64,000 bases of DNA from Biscogniauxia marginata. Taxonomy: Eukaryota; Ascomycota; Sordariomycetes; Xylariales; Xylariaceae. The notes beneath the pieces are model-generated. The model was not told the DNA's origin. It saw nothing but the letters and a program-made list of their open reading frames with translations, and searched no databases. A program made the position numbers and the translations under genes. The first letter of the stretch is position 1, and every line of letters begins with the position of its first letter. The stretch spans positions 434,001 through 498,000 of the forward strand of contig MU404056.1 of NCBI GenBank assembly GCA_022695795.1. The letters run 5' to 3'. Shown here one piece after another: positions 1 through 10,511 of the stretch.

Positions 1-1298
1 CCCCCCCCCCCCCCCTTCCTCCCCCACCCCTCTCTCTCATCCGACAAAACCCACGCAGATGAATGAGTACAAAGGACGACGAACTTGGTCATTTCGTAAT
101 CCAGGAGTCAGTCCACCCAGCTATACGTGACGAAATAAAATCAGAGTTGAGAAAAGATCTTGCCTCTCTCCCTTCCACTTTCGGGTATTTGGTAAAATAC
201 CTTAGGTAACCTACCTAAGGGCAAATTCGGATAAGTTACCTAGGTATTCAACAACGATGCTAGAACTTACTTAGCCCATTAGCCTCGATATCTTGGGAAT
301 TGTCGACTTGAGACGAGGAAGCAGACTTCGTACACTACAAGATTGTAAGACTTTCCGTGATATGACCAAAACAACATGACTCGAACCGGTGCCCCCGTCG
401 CGTACACGCGCGTATGGCGTATGTATAGTAGGATAGACACAGGCCACATACACCAAGCCAAAATCACGAGCTTAGCCACTTAAAAGGTACCTACCGTTCT
501 CCCACATCTAGGTAAATCCCTTCAAGATACCTGACAGCCAAAAACTCCATATGCATTAACGAGTGACTGTGACTAAGTAAACTTCCTTCATACTACAAGC
601 TGGAGCATATGTAAGACTTTTCCTCCGTAGCACAAAAAGAAACATAGTGGAAAACATTCTTGATTTTGTCTGATTCTTAACAATCCCTCCCCAAACTCAC
701 CGACTTTTACTTTTGTTTCCTTCCTCCCCTATCAAATATTCATACAAGGTGAATCTCCAATTCTCACTCAAAGTATCTATCGTCTGCAGAATGTCCACGT
801 GGTTGAGATTGAGAAAACCATCCATGTGACTAAATTAAGGAGTAGGATGCAGGGGCGCCATGTGATTCTTATGTTGACCGGAATCATGTCTATCACCCAA
901 TCCGCCACAAGGAAACTTGGGCTGTGATTAGGAACGGATGGTGTTTCCGGACATCGATCTCATATAGCAAAATCCATAACCATAATGTGTCCAAGGCGCC
1001 GTAGCAAGGCAGTAGCCTGCTAGGCGTAGGATGTCGTAGACGTATGATTCGTAAATCCTCTGCTCAAGATGATGCTTTCTGCGAGAATTGTCATATGTCA
1101 ATCGATTCAGACGAGAACCGGGTTGAAATCTGTCGCATGACTTCGCATGTTCAGGGACGAAGTGTAAGAAAGGAACGCGAGTGCAAAGCAAACCGCACAA
1201 CGCCAGAACGTTGCAAGACAAGTGTACATGAAGTACCAGAAAACAAGTAATTGACGAACGTCGTAATACAGACCAGAGACGATTCTGATATCGCGAGG
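1..1298. other. Gene-free flank
   Basis: No coding region can be supported here. The window opens with a run of 15 C followed by a C/T-rich stretch. Positions 201-219 hold a perfect inverted repeat, CTTAGGTA and TACCTAAG separated by 3 nt, one of the scattered TACCT-type elements. Positions 1000-1298 probably hold the 3' untranslated region of the Pumilio gene that reads in from the right. Confidence 0.6.
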
Positions 1299-4082
1299 CT
1301 AATTCCCGTGATGGTAACCACGGCCACCGTAACGAGGTCCGGCCGGCATGCGACCAATACCTCCGCCAACGCCAGGAGGTCCGGGTCGAGTAACGACAGC
1401 CGGGTTTGTGCACAACATTCCAACACGGGATCCAAACTTAGATCCACGGAGAGACACCATGTGCTTACGAATGTGAGCAGCTACAACCTCTCGGTGTTGT
1501 GCGGTAGCATTAGTCAAGATCCATTGGATCAAATAGTTGCCGTACTGGTCACTCGCAATGTCGATAAGGGGAATGCGAGGACGGTCTACACGACCTTCAC
1601 AGACGCGATCGAGGTATCGGGTCAGAAACTCAGACCCTCCAATCTTCAGGCATTTCTTAACTACCTTGGAGGCATACTGATCCATACTATACTCGGCCGC
1701 ATAGCGGATGACGTGATCAATAGCTCGACTGCGATCAGCTGGCGCGCCGTGCTCGCAAATATGTTGGATGCACCAATTTCCGAATTGGCCATGAGCAACA
1801 ATATCAATATTGCTGAGGACTTCTTCGATACAAGGTCGCTACGGTAAGTTTAGTATTGTGATCAAACTTTCAATTGAGATTAGGCTTGCGACGTACCTTG
1901 TCCTCTTCGAGGCAGTTCTCAAAGATGTTCTGGACGACAAGACTGCCGGTCTCCCCAAGAGCTACCTCGTGCCACATGCCACGAAGAGCATCGTTGACGT
2001 ATCTCATGATCTGAGGCGGAGATTCAGTCCATCTGAGCTCGAAGAGCTTCTGCCAAACATGGCATGCGTAACGGTGAATGACGGTCTCAGGGATGCGACG
2101 CAAAAGCTCATGGACCATGATGGCCTTGTAGTCCTCTGGAACCGAGTCGAATGCTTTTTGGACAACGTGGCATCCAAAAGGATCCATGGAGAGGTTAAGG
2201 GTGCACCCTCTGATGGCCTCGGCAATCTTGATGACCTGATCCGGGGTTCCATGCTCAAAGCATCTCTGGACTAGGAAATTGCCAAATCGGTTGACCATCA
2301 AAGGATAAGCTTGAGCCACGATAGCCTCGACAATCGCATACTTATGATCAGGTGTTCCAACCTTGAGCTTCTGCTGGAGGAATATGGAAGCTTGCTGATC
2401 ATTGTTGCAGACGATCTTGTCGACGATATACTTCCAGTCGAAATTGGCGTTACGATCAAGCAGGCGACGGTAATTTATGGGCTCTGTAGTAGGTAAGTAG
2501 ATCTGACCCTCAGATGCGGCCGGCTATAATACATTCTATATTAGTAGAGGTTTCAAACAAGGTTCTGAGGTATCACTTACCTCTGACTTCCACGGTGCAC
2601 TACCACCCGAAACGGACGTAAACTCGCTAGCTAGAGGAGACAGAGGGGTACCGATAGGCGGCGGCTGGTAGTTCGAATACATCCCTCCAGCCATGGGACC
2701 CTGCGGTCCACCACCGGGCGTGGCCGAGCCCGAGTCGTACGGGCCAGGGCCGAAGTTGTTATATCCACCTCTATATCCACCTCCGTATCCGGGTTGGTTG
2801 CCGAAACTCGGCGTACCGAAGCGGCTGTCAAAGCGGTTCCCTCGTCGATTACCCGGTGGTCTCACGGTCATGTCATAGTCGGGGGTCAACCGGTCGCCAC
2901 GATAATTGTTAGAAACCGTGGGCTCGAAAGGCATGTTGGAATCCATGTATCCTTGAGCTCCACTTCTCCCAGACCATGGGCCATTCTGCGACAGCTCGGG
3001 CGGGGGGGCGATTCCTTGAGCAAAGGAGCTTTGGGGCTGTTTGTTGCCTCCCCAGACGTTTCGGGCACGATTGAAGCCCGTGGCTGACAAAGCATCGCTG
3101 GTATCGGATCGAGAATCGTCGTAAGGAGACCAAGCGTTTCCACCTTCTCTACCCATGGGCTGCTGGCTGGTAGGGTTAAAGGGCTGGAAGCCCGAAATAC
3201 GAGACGTGTTTGGACCAGGGATAATTCCAGGAGTAAAATCAGCGTCCAGCGGAGAAGTACTAGGAGGGTGCTCCAGGCCAGAGCGAACCGGGCGATTCTG
3301 GGTAAATCCCTCGAGGCGGGATATCTTATTCTGGGCATGAGCGAGCTCGAGCTTCAGACGGAGGACCTCATCACCGTTGGGATTTTCGTCATTCATGGTA
3401 GCGCTGGCAGGGCGAGTAGTAGGCGCGGTACTGCCGAAGGTCTCGGTAGCAGGAGTGATGGGCACCGAGTTGCTAGAGGAGTTGTGCTCCAGAATTCCAG
3501 GATACAAACTATCGTCCTCGGAGGCTTTGGCGGCCTCGCTTGGCTGAGGATGGATCGATTGCTGGTGAGACAATTTGGCCAAAAGGTTGTCCATAGGATT
3601 TGCGTCGGATGACTCGTGATTGAACTTCATCCTCTGCTGAAAATTAGTCAAGAACATAGAAAACGCGGGAGAACATGGTGAATACTAACCTTAGGACAGC
3701 TCTGATTAACCAAAGAAGAGGTCGTCAGGGCAGTGACCGACTTCTTCAGAGATGGAGGGCCATCCAACTCCTGCAATTTATTGTTAGCTGTGACTTATGA
3801 ATGAAGGATAGGCAATAGTCGTTGTATTCAGGCCCTTGGCGAACCATTTGGAGTGGTACAGCAGATGGGCATCTGCATCGTGGTACAAGATTTGGGTACT
3901 GGTGTACAAAACACCCGCGATAATACAATACTTACAAATCGGAGGAGGGACGTGAGTATGTCACTTACATTGGCAGTAGAGGAGTCCTCCTTGCCAACCT
4001 TGATGTTCTCCTCCATGGACGCGGTTTTGGTAGCCGGAGTGCGACGCAGGGTCGGAGATCCAGTCGAGGGAGCAGCAGACAT
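1299..4082 (-). CDS. Pumilio/PUF-family RNA-binding protein
   Basis: Predicted post-transcriptional regulator that binds mRNA 3'UTRs through PUF repeats. Five exons: 4082-3969, 3770-3690, 3636-2581, 2523-1897 and 1838-1299, all joined in phase 0, giving about 805 residues. Roughly the first 420 residues are low complexity, rich in Ser, Pro, Gly and Asn, with RGG/GYGGGY-like patches. The PUF array begins near FDWKYIVDKIVCNNDQ and continues with repeats such as NRFGNFLVQRCFEHG, DPFGCHVVQKAFDSV, HGQFGNWCIQHICEHG and DQYGNYLIQWILTNA. Each carries the N-x-x-x-Q or equivalent RNA-contact pattern on helix 2. The tail after the last repeat is Gly/Pro-rich. No RRM is seen, which argues against a Jsn1/Puf2 type; I cannot assign the subfamily further. 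The start at 4082 is the first ATG of the open frame, and exon 1 continues cleanly into a GTAAGT donor. Sure of the family, fairly sure of the exon structure. Confidence 0.9.
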
Positions 4083-5738
4083 GGTGTCTGTGTTCCCTTT
4101 ACTGACGGGAGTGTAGTGTAGAGGTGCTAAGCCGTAGCCAGCGGTATGTAGTCTTCAGCCGAACGGCTAACACGTCAAACAAAAATGACAGATGACAGAT
4201 GGCAGAGATGCCCGGATAGCGAAGACTAGATGGTACGGATCGAGAAAGGAGTGTATGGGGGTGGAAAGAGGTGGTGATGGCAGATGCTCTAACGGCAGAT
4301 GCTGAAATGCAAAGCGGGATTGGGGGAGGGAGAGAGAAGATGCAACAGATCAGGTGAGGTAGATGTTGCAGAGACTTGGTAGGAAGAGAACAACAAGTAT
4401 CCCCCGGGGAATCAGGAATCAGAAATCGACAGGTGCGAAGTAATCTGTAGGTAGCTCCACGCCAGATGTCAACATGAGATTCTGGGAATGGAAGAGAAGG
4501 AGTTCGCGTGCCTCTGGAGTGCGTAGGTGGGAAGATAGTGGAAGTAACAACACAGCCCAGCAGCAATAAATACAGAATAGGCCACGCCGAGATGCCGAGA
4601 TGATTACCTAGACGAGAAGATAAGTAATAGATGGGAATAAGTTGGTAGTAATGGGTTGCCGACACCTAGATTAGGCTGTGTCTTCAGAATTGGAAGGGAT
4701 AAAACGAGAATAGAAGCCGAGAGGTGGGTAAGTGGCGAGAGGAATGGAAGTTGTGTTGTGGAACTGGCGCCGACGAAAATAAACGAGAAAAAAAAAAGGA
4801 ATGGATAGGTAGGTAGGCAGGTAGATAAAAATAAAGATGGAAGTGATGTCGACAACGTGATGAGAAGGGCGGAATGGGCAGTGAATAAATACAAGAATAC
4901 ATGTGGGATAAAACGATGTGAGGTGTGAGGCAAGAACTCCCTCCTAGTTGCAGTGTGGTTGCCAAACACAACCTGAGGTACGTACGGTTAATACCAGGTA
5001 GTGGACCTAAGAGAAGATACAAAGTGACCCCATCTGATTGTTCTAATCACATGGCGTGTACTTTACCTCCTAGAAATGCCAATTTGCAAATGCCATCTTC
5101 ACACCTTTTCCCCTCCAGCATGAACATGTGTGCTTGCTTGTAATGCTGGCCCTAGTCTAGTTCCCTGCTTAGTAGATCTTGATGTTGCACAAGTACCGTG
5201 CTACCAACGACACCAGGCGAACATGAATCTCTCTAGAAACCCGCATTCGGAATTGTACTCTATTCAGCTATGTACCTGACATCCCATCTTGATACATATG
5301 TAGCCAACATCCCTCCCAAGGGTACTACTTACCACTGTGGGCAGCCTTCTGACCCCCGGCAACCATACCCCCTAGCTGCATATGATTCCGATTTCAAAAT
5401 CTATTTTATCCTCAGCATTCAATACGATCAACTCGAGCAACCAACCTAGAGGAGGATGTCCTTAGCCTTCCCATTCCACGGGTAGACCTTACATAAGTAG
5501 CTGCAGGTGCAAATTGCTTCACCAAAGCGCCTGGGGAGCTCAATATAAAGACAGGCTCCGATACGTGCCCAGACAATCAATTAGTAGCATAAAGATATGG
5601 CCCTACTACTCCTGATGACTAAAGGTATGATTTGGTTTGGGGCTTGCAGGGCCCCTTGGTCTGTATTGATAGCCTGATACTCTATTTATCAGATAGGCAT
5701 TTTTGTTGTACATATTGATACAAGTCTTTCCAGGCCGC
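4083..5738. other. Intergenic; probable long leader of the PUF gene
   Basis: No gene is supported. On the minus strand 4100-4970 is strongly pyrimidine-rich with several long open frames; one (4099-4665) stops 17 nt before the PUF start codon. This looks like a long CT-rich 5' leader with possible upstream ORFs. 4970-5738 is unremarkable and includes the 3' flank of the mS33 gene. Confidence 0.45.
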
Positions 5739-6247
5739 TCAAGATTTGGACTTGCTCCTGTCTTTGTGAGAGGTTAGTACACCGAACTTCGATGATTTAA
5801 AGGACATGAAACTTTACCTGGTGCTGCCGGTGCGGTCCTCTTCTTCTTGGGTGCACCTTTGCCTCGAGACCGTACTCTACAATACAGTCAGTTCCTCTGC
5901 CTACCGGCCATCGCAACAACGGGATAACTTGCCCTGCCAGGTGTTCTTGCCGGTCCTCTTCCTCCTCGTCAATTGTTTCCAACTCCATAGTCTTGAAGGA
6001 CTTCGCTAGGTCATTTATTGTGGGAAGTCTCGGGGGGTAGTATTTCGCTAGGGTTGGGCCTCTTAATCTCTGGCGAAGAATCTTATTGCCCATCCGTATG
6101 CCGTCCGGGTTGTATGTGGTCGAGAAGATTTGGCATTGAACCTGTGCCGCCCATTAGCTTTAATTTCGCATTATACCTAGTGGCTAGGCAGATGGAGTGA
6201 TATACCTTCAAAAGGTCTAATAGCCGCGCACGCGGAACTGCCGCCAT
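5739..6247 (-). CDS. RSM27: Mitochondrial small ribosomal subunit protein mS33 (Rsm27-type)
   Basis: Structural protein of the mitochondrial 37S ribosomal subunit. Four exons: 6247-6206, 6141-5933, 5876-5818 and 5761-5739, about 110 residues, the usual size for fungal Rsm27. The start gives MAAVPRARLLDLLK, then VQCQIFSTTYNPDGIR and GNKILRQRLRGPTLAKYYPP, all typical of the family. A basic tail follows (GKGAPKKKRTAPAAP). Intron 2 uses a GC donor (GCAAGT at 5932-5927) instead of GT; the spliced product restores the conserved GKGAPKKKR tail, so the GC-AG reading is well supported. The last acceptor is less certain: the one chosen ends in RSKSKS, and a nearby alternative AG would give a longer tail. 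It is transcribed away from the RNase III gene, with about 515 nt between the two start codons. Confidence 0.88.
5877..5932 (-). other. GC-AG intron in the mS33 gene
   Basis: The donor reads GG|GCAAGT and the acceptor TTGTAG. Apart from the T-to-C change the donor matches the consensus, as is usual for real GC-AG introns. Retaining the intron would leave the conserved lysine-rich tail out of frame. Confidence 0.75.
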
Positions 6248-6761
6248 TACCGGCTACCTGGGAAGTTCAATTGCTGTGCCCTCGAAGTTCCGGATGTTGT
6301 CGCGAGTAGAAAGTTGGTCGAAGTACAAGCTTTCGCAAATCGGTGGTGTGGGCTCCCGTTTAAAGTGGGTCCACTGTAGCCTCAAGTTCTATCACCCACA
6401 TCCATTTTAGCTGCTGCGGTACTTCGTACGGAGATACAAAATGCCTACCTAGCGGGTAGCTAGCACCCCGCCAGCCCGCTAGGTAGGTACCTAAGTGGAC
6501 CTAAGGTTGAGGACAAGGCCCGGGCTTGTCGGAAAAAAGTACGATGCCCGCCGATATTTTCCGCTTCAATTGAATCAAAAAGTTGAATTGTGGATCTTGA
6601 TTTGTACACTACTACATGAACTGTGGCGGTGTTCAATCATATTTCCAAGCCAATGAAATAATTCAAATGCTCGACTCCTGGGCATACCTTAGGTACCTAT
6701 TCTTATCCCACAGCTGTTTGCAAGACAGGGAAATCGACACTTCACCGACACTATCACCAAA
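6248..6761. promoter_or_regulatory. Shared divergent promoter region of mS33 and RNase III
   Basis: This 514-nt spacer separates two divergent genes, so it must hold both promoters. No TATA box is clear. Its most striking element is the perfect hairpin at 6444-6487, listed separately. It also holds TACCTAGC and CTTAGGTACCTA-type motifs. Confidence 0.5.
6444..6487. repeat. Perfect 13-bp inverted repeat (hairpin)
   Basis: The left arm, 6444-6456 (CCTACCTAGCGGG), is exactly complementary to the right arm, 6475-6487 (CCCGCTAGGTAGG), with an 18-nt loop. It lies about 275 nt upstream of the RNase III start codon and about 200 nt upstream of the mS33 start codon. The stem includes the TACCTAG element found across the window. 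Confidence 0.85.
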
Positions 6762-8039
6762 ATGTCGAAAAGATCTTTCGGAGAACTTTCTGCTGGCAAT
6801 AAAGACTCTCTGTCACAAGTCCTCGAGCATGCGGACGAACTATTGCGGGCCGCACAGGCTCTCAAGCAAGACCTTGAGAACCTTCGTGGAGATCTTCAGC
6901 CAGATGCGAAGATTGCTGCGATCCTCAGCCGTCACAAGGAGAAGATCGTTCCAGCTACCCAAGTATTGACGCAAAGTGATGTGAGCATAAATTATTCGAT
7001 CTACTCCCATCCCAAATACTTGCTGACCTGTCCGTAGACGAGTAGCCAACAAGGCCATGGGTCTCATAAGAGTCAGAAGTTGGCTGGTTCCCACCAGGCG
7101 GTAGACGTTCCACCTTCGGCCTTGCCTGCCCCCAATCCAACATCTCTCACACGGTGGACTCGAGAGGATATACCACGTTCTGGCTTGCCACCGCTAGCGT
7201 CTGTGCTGGATCCCGTTCTCGAGCAAGCAGCACTCACTCACTCGGGCATGGTTACGAAGCCTACAGACATGAGCTATGAGCGGCTTGAGTGGATTGGAGA
7301 TGCATATCTGTATCTCATATCCTCAGCTTACATTTATCAGACATTTCCTAATCTAGCTCCTGGACGATGTGCTCAACTTCGGGAGAGGCTTATCAAAAAT
7401 GAAACTCTGTCTGAATACACCGTCCAATATGGAATCAATAAGCGAACCAAATTTCCAGTTGAGTTTGACTTACACGGCCGGGCTGGCGGGTCTCAGGCGT
7501 CTCGAAAGTCGAAGAAGAAGGCGTTAGGTGATATTTTCGAGGCCTACGTCGCAGCTGCAATCTTGGGGGACTCGACTGGTCTTTCGCGTGTTGCGGCCTG
7601 GTTAAAGTCACTCTGGAGTACCGCTCTTAGGGACGAGATCCGCAGAGAATACATGGACAGCCAAGTCGCTCCTCGAGCGTATGCCGCATTGGACAACGAC
7701 AGCAACAGATCAATACCTACCCAGCAAGCTCTAAGCCCGAAAATTATCCTAGCCCAGACTATTGGCGCCAAAGGGGTTACGATTTCATACACCGACATAG
7801 GCGAGCCGACACGAGAAAAGCATTCGGGTCTTCCATGGTATACCGTAGGGGTTGTATACAACGGCCTCGGCGAGACCAATCTCCAGCTAGGATTTGGAAG
7901 CGGCTTGTCGAAGAAGGAGGCAGGGGAAAAGGCAGCGAAGAGAGCGATGGAGAACAAGAAACTCATCAAACGACTACAAAAGACGAAGGAAGACATCCAA
8001 GCCGCTAAAGTATCAGCCCCCCAGGACTACAACAACTAA
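6762..8039 (+). CDS. Ribonuclease III (Rnt1/Pac1-like) with C-terminal dsRBD
   Basis: Endonuclease that cleaves double-stranded RNA hairpins in pre-rRNA and snRNA/snoRNA precursors. Two exons, 6762-6980 and 7038-8039, phase 0, 406 residues (S. pombe Pac1 is of similar size). Residues 1-73 are alpha-helical leader (SKRSFGELSAGNKDSL). The RNase III domain has the signature ERLEWIGDAYLYLISSAYIY with the catalytic Glu and Asp, and the second acidic site in GDIFEAYVAA. The catalytic residues are retained, which distinguishes it from the inactive mitochondrial ribosomal homologues. The C-terminal part, after a spacer, fits a dsRNA-binding domain ending KKEAGEKAAKRAMEN. It is not a Dicer: there is one RNase III domain and no helicase or PAZ. 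The start at 6762 follows a favourable A at -3; a longer open frame to the left in another phase has no homology. Confidence 0.9.
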
Positions 8040-9106
8040 TCTTGCGGAGCACTGTGTACGTACCACACAAGGAGTAATTGCGTGGATAACACGCATGATA
8101 CATCGACAACGTGTAACAATGTAAAGAGGATAAACATCGACGTTGGCCGAACACACTACCTAAGACTTGTTAATTAGTGTAAACTTCGGAGCGGCTAGTG
8201 TTTACCGAGAAGTCCCGGTATGTAGTTCGACCAGGTAGGCTAGAACTCCAAAATAATATCACCACGTTCCTGAACCTATACCTATGTAAGGTACCAACTC
8301 AATCCCCAGGATCCATTAACTGAGAAGCACTAATATTAGGCATTGCTATAGCACTTATAGAGCTAGGTTAGCGTCACAGGCATACCAAGAAGGCGAATCA
8401 CGGATATACAGGTATTCGCAACTAATACTAGTCAAGAATCTTCACGTGTTCCTGTTCCCCGGTCAAGAATCTGATAGGTCCCGCCAACTGGCAACTCAGA
8501 CACTAAAGATCCCGCACAAGCCACAGTACAGCCCAGTGACGCAGCGTTGGTGCATGTAATGCAGGGGTGCCAGGGGCCCCGACCCGTTCCAACGCGCCGA
8601 GGCAAATGGAAAGCTCGAATCTCTTCCAGTCAGCTCCGAGCAAGTTCCCGGTAGATGATGCTCGATAGTTCGGCTCATTAGTTTGGCTCCTCTCCATCCA
8701 CAAATCAACTCGCGCCCCTGGACCAAAATGAGGTCCCAGACACGGCGCTTACCACGGTAATCAACAGTACTCTCACATCATTGAATACCTTATAGACTGT
8801 AATTATCGCCGACTATATTATGTTTCTGCTCTATGAGTTGTTGTCCTTAATGACGTGTTCATGACCTCGTACCACTATATGCACCCGAGCCTTTGGGCGG
8901 CAATTGCTTCAACTTCCCACGTCTCGACCGACTTTTCCACGGGTTCTCGCGCGATAAGTGTGGTTCTTCCCCGCCTCTGCGGTCTTGCCTGGGTTCCCAT
9001 ACGTTTGAATCTTCCAGTCAATCCGGAGATCAAGCAATAAAGAGTGAAAGGGGGGAAAGAGATAACGGTAAAGAAGGAATAGTTGCGCTTCTTTGCAGTG
9101 CCCACA
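8040..9106. other. Intergenic
   Basis: About 1 kb between two genes on the plus strand. The first part is the 3' flank of RNase III. Short open frames occur on both strands, but none has a recognisable motif, and I could not fold a tRNA cloverleaf from any of it. Confidence 0.5.
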
Positions 9107-10288
9107 ATGGCGGACTCTGTTGGTAGGTTGATTAATTGCATTTCACCCTCGTCCATTGTCAAATCAAGACCGCGAGTTGGCGGTTCCCGTATAATCAACG
9201 AACATGACGCACCCCAGTACCCCTATACCCATCTGTTCGGCTCGCCCATCCAGCTAGATGAGATAGATACCAACTGACACCAACTCCACAAACCACAGAT
9301 CGCGTGTTTGTCCACGCGCTAAACACGGTGAAGAAGATACCGAAGACGGGCGCGTCACGACCACCGCCAAACGACCGACTACGGCTCTATGGACTATACA
9401 AACAGGCGATGGAGGGCGACGTGGACGGAGTGATGGAGCGTCCGCGGGCAGCAGCTGGCCTTCAAATCGACGACAACGAACTACAGCGCGAGAAGGACAA
9501 GTGGGATGCATGGAACGCACAGAGTGGGCTCGGTCGAACCGAAGCTAAGAGACGATATATTGAAGCGCTCATCGAAACCATGCATCGCTACGCTACTACG
9601 CCGTAAGTGTCATCCCCCCACCCGCTCCTACCAGTGTTCTCGAAGTACTTAGTATAGGCTTGAGAGTAAAGGGAATATGCAACTAGTTCAAACAGGAAGG
9701 TTGAAGAATCAGTAGCGGACGAGGAGCTGACGCAACGATAGGGACGCGAGAGAGTTGGTCTCCGAGCTCGAATTCGTATGGAACCAGATCAAAAACAACA
9801 GCTCTTCATCAGCGAACTCGTCACCCAAGGGCAAGACGTCCTTCGGCTCATCGCGGCGCTTTCAGCAACCAGTAGCTGGCACGGATGGGCCCATGAAAGT
9901 CCTCAGCCCCATGAGCGAGGACGATGCGGCGGCGCAGGAGTACCGGGAGCAGCAGGACGACGATGAGGATGGAGAATACGTCAAGAAGGGGGACAGGTGG
10001 TCTCGCAAAGTGGAGCGGGCGCTCACCAGACTATCCGTCGAGATCGCCGCGCTGAGGGAGCAAATCACGACCGGGCGGGAATGGAGATCCAGGAAGGAGC
10101 AGAGTTTCTCGGCATGGGTTAGGTGGGCTGCTTGGATATTCATGAAACACGTCATGATGGACTGCGTGGTCCTGGGCATCGTCCTCCTGTGGATGAGGAA
10201 ACGCAGGGACCGGCGACTGGAAGATCACGTTAGGGCGATGGTCAGGCTGGGACGCGAATACGCGAGAAAAGTGCTGCCGTCGAGATGA
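9107..10288 (+). CDS. Membrane-anchored acyl-CoA-binding protein (Atg37/ACBD5-like)
   Basis: Binds long-chain acyl-CoA esters. Three exons: 9107-9122, 9299-9602 and 9742-10288, 288 residues. The tiny first exon codes only for MADSV plus one base; joining it gives MADSVDRVFVHALNTVKK, the expected start of an acyl-CoA-binding domain. Family residues follow: DRLRLYGLYKQAMEGDV, KWDAWNAQSGL and RRYIEALIE. The middle is acidic and polar with a short coiled coil (VERALTRLSVEIAALREQI). Near residues 243-258 one hydrophobic helix (MMDCVVLGIVLLWM) is followed by RKRRDRR, so the protein is probably tail-anchored with its domain in the cytosol. This layout matches Atg37 of yeasts and human ACBD5, which sit in the peroxisomal membrane and act in pexophagy and ER contact. 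The family call is firm; the peroxisomal role is inferred from architecture. Confidence 0.85.
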
Positions 10289-10511
10289 TGGATCAGTGCA
10301 TATTTTCCACCGTTTTTATTCGTTTCCCCCTAATAGTCGGGGGCCTAACCGCCCGCTGAGGAAAAAAAAAGAACACAAGTCCGACCTATGATGTGGACTG
10401 AGCATCATCAGCCCTAACTAACACTACTACTATCATCATCACGCATACTCTAGGTGCCTCGAGATTGGAATCCGAGGAAGGGTATGTCTCGATGGTATCG
10501 CCGCTAGCAGT

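Noticed and set aside
340..470. Possible tRNA on the minus strand (GGTTCGAGTC near 370-380)
   Set aside because: The T-arm does not pair and no acceptor or D stem could be found. Similar T-loop-like strings near 20095 and 40487 failed the same test.
1251..1847. 198-codon open frame on the plus strand
   Set aside because: It is the shadow of the PUF-repeat exons on the other strand; the minus frame carries clear PUF motifs.
9862..10179. 105-codon minus frame opposite the acyl-CoA-binding gene
   Set aside because: Ser-rich shadow of exon 3 of that gene.
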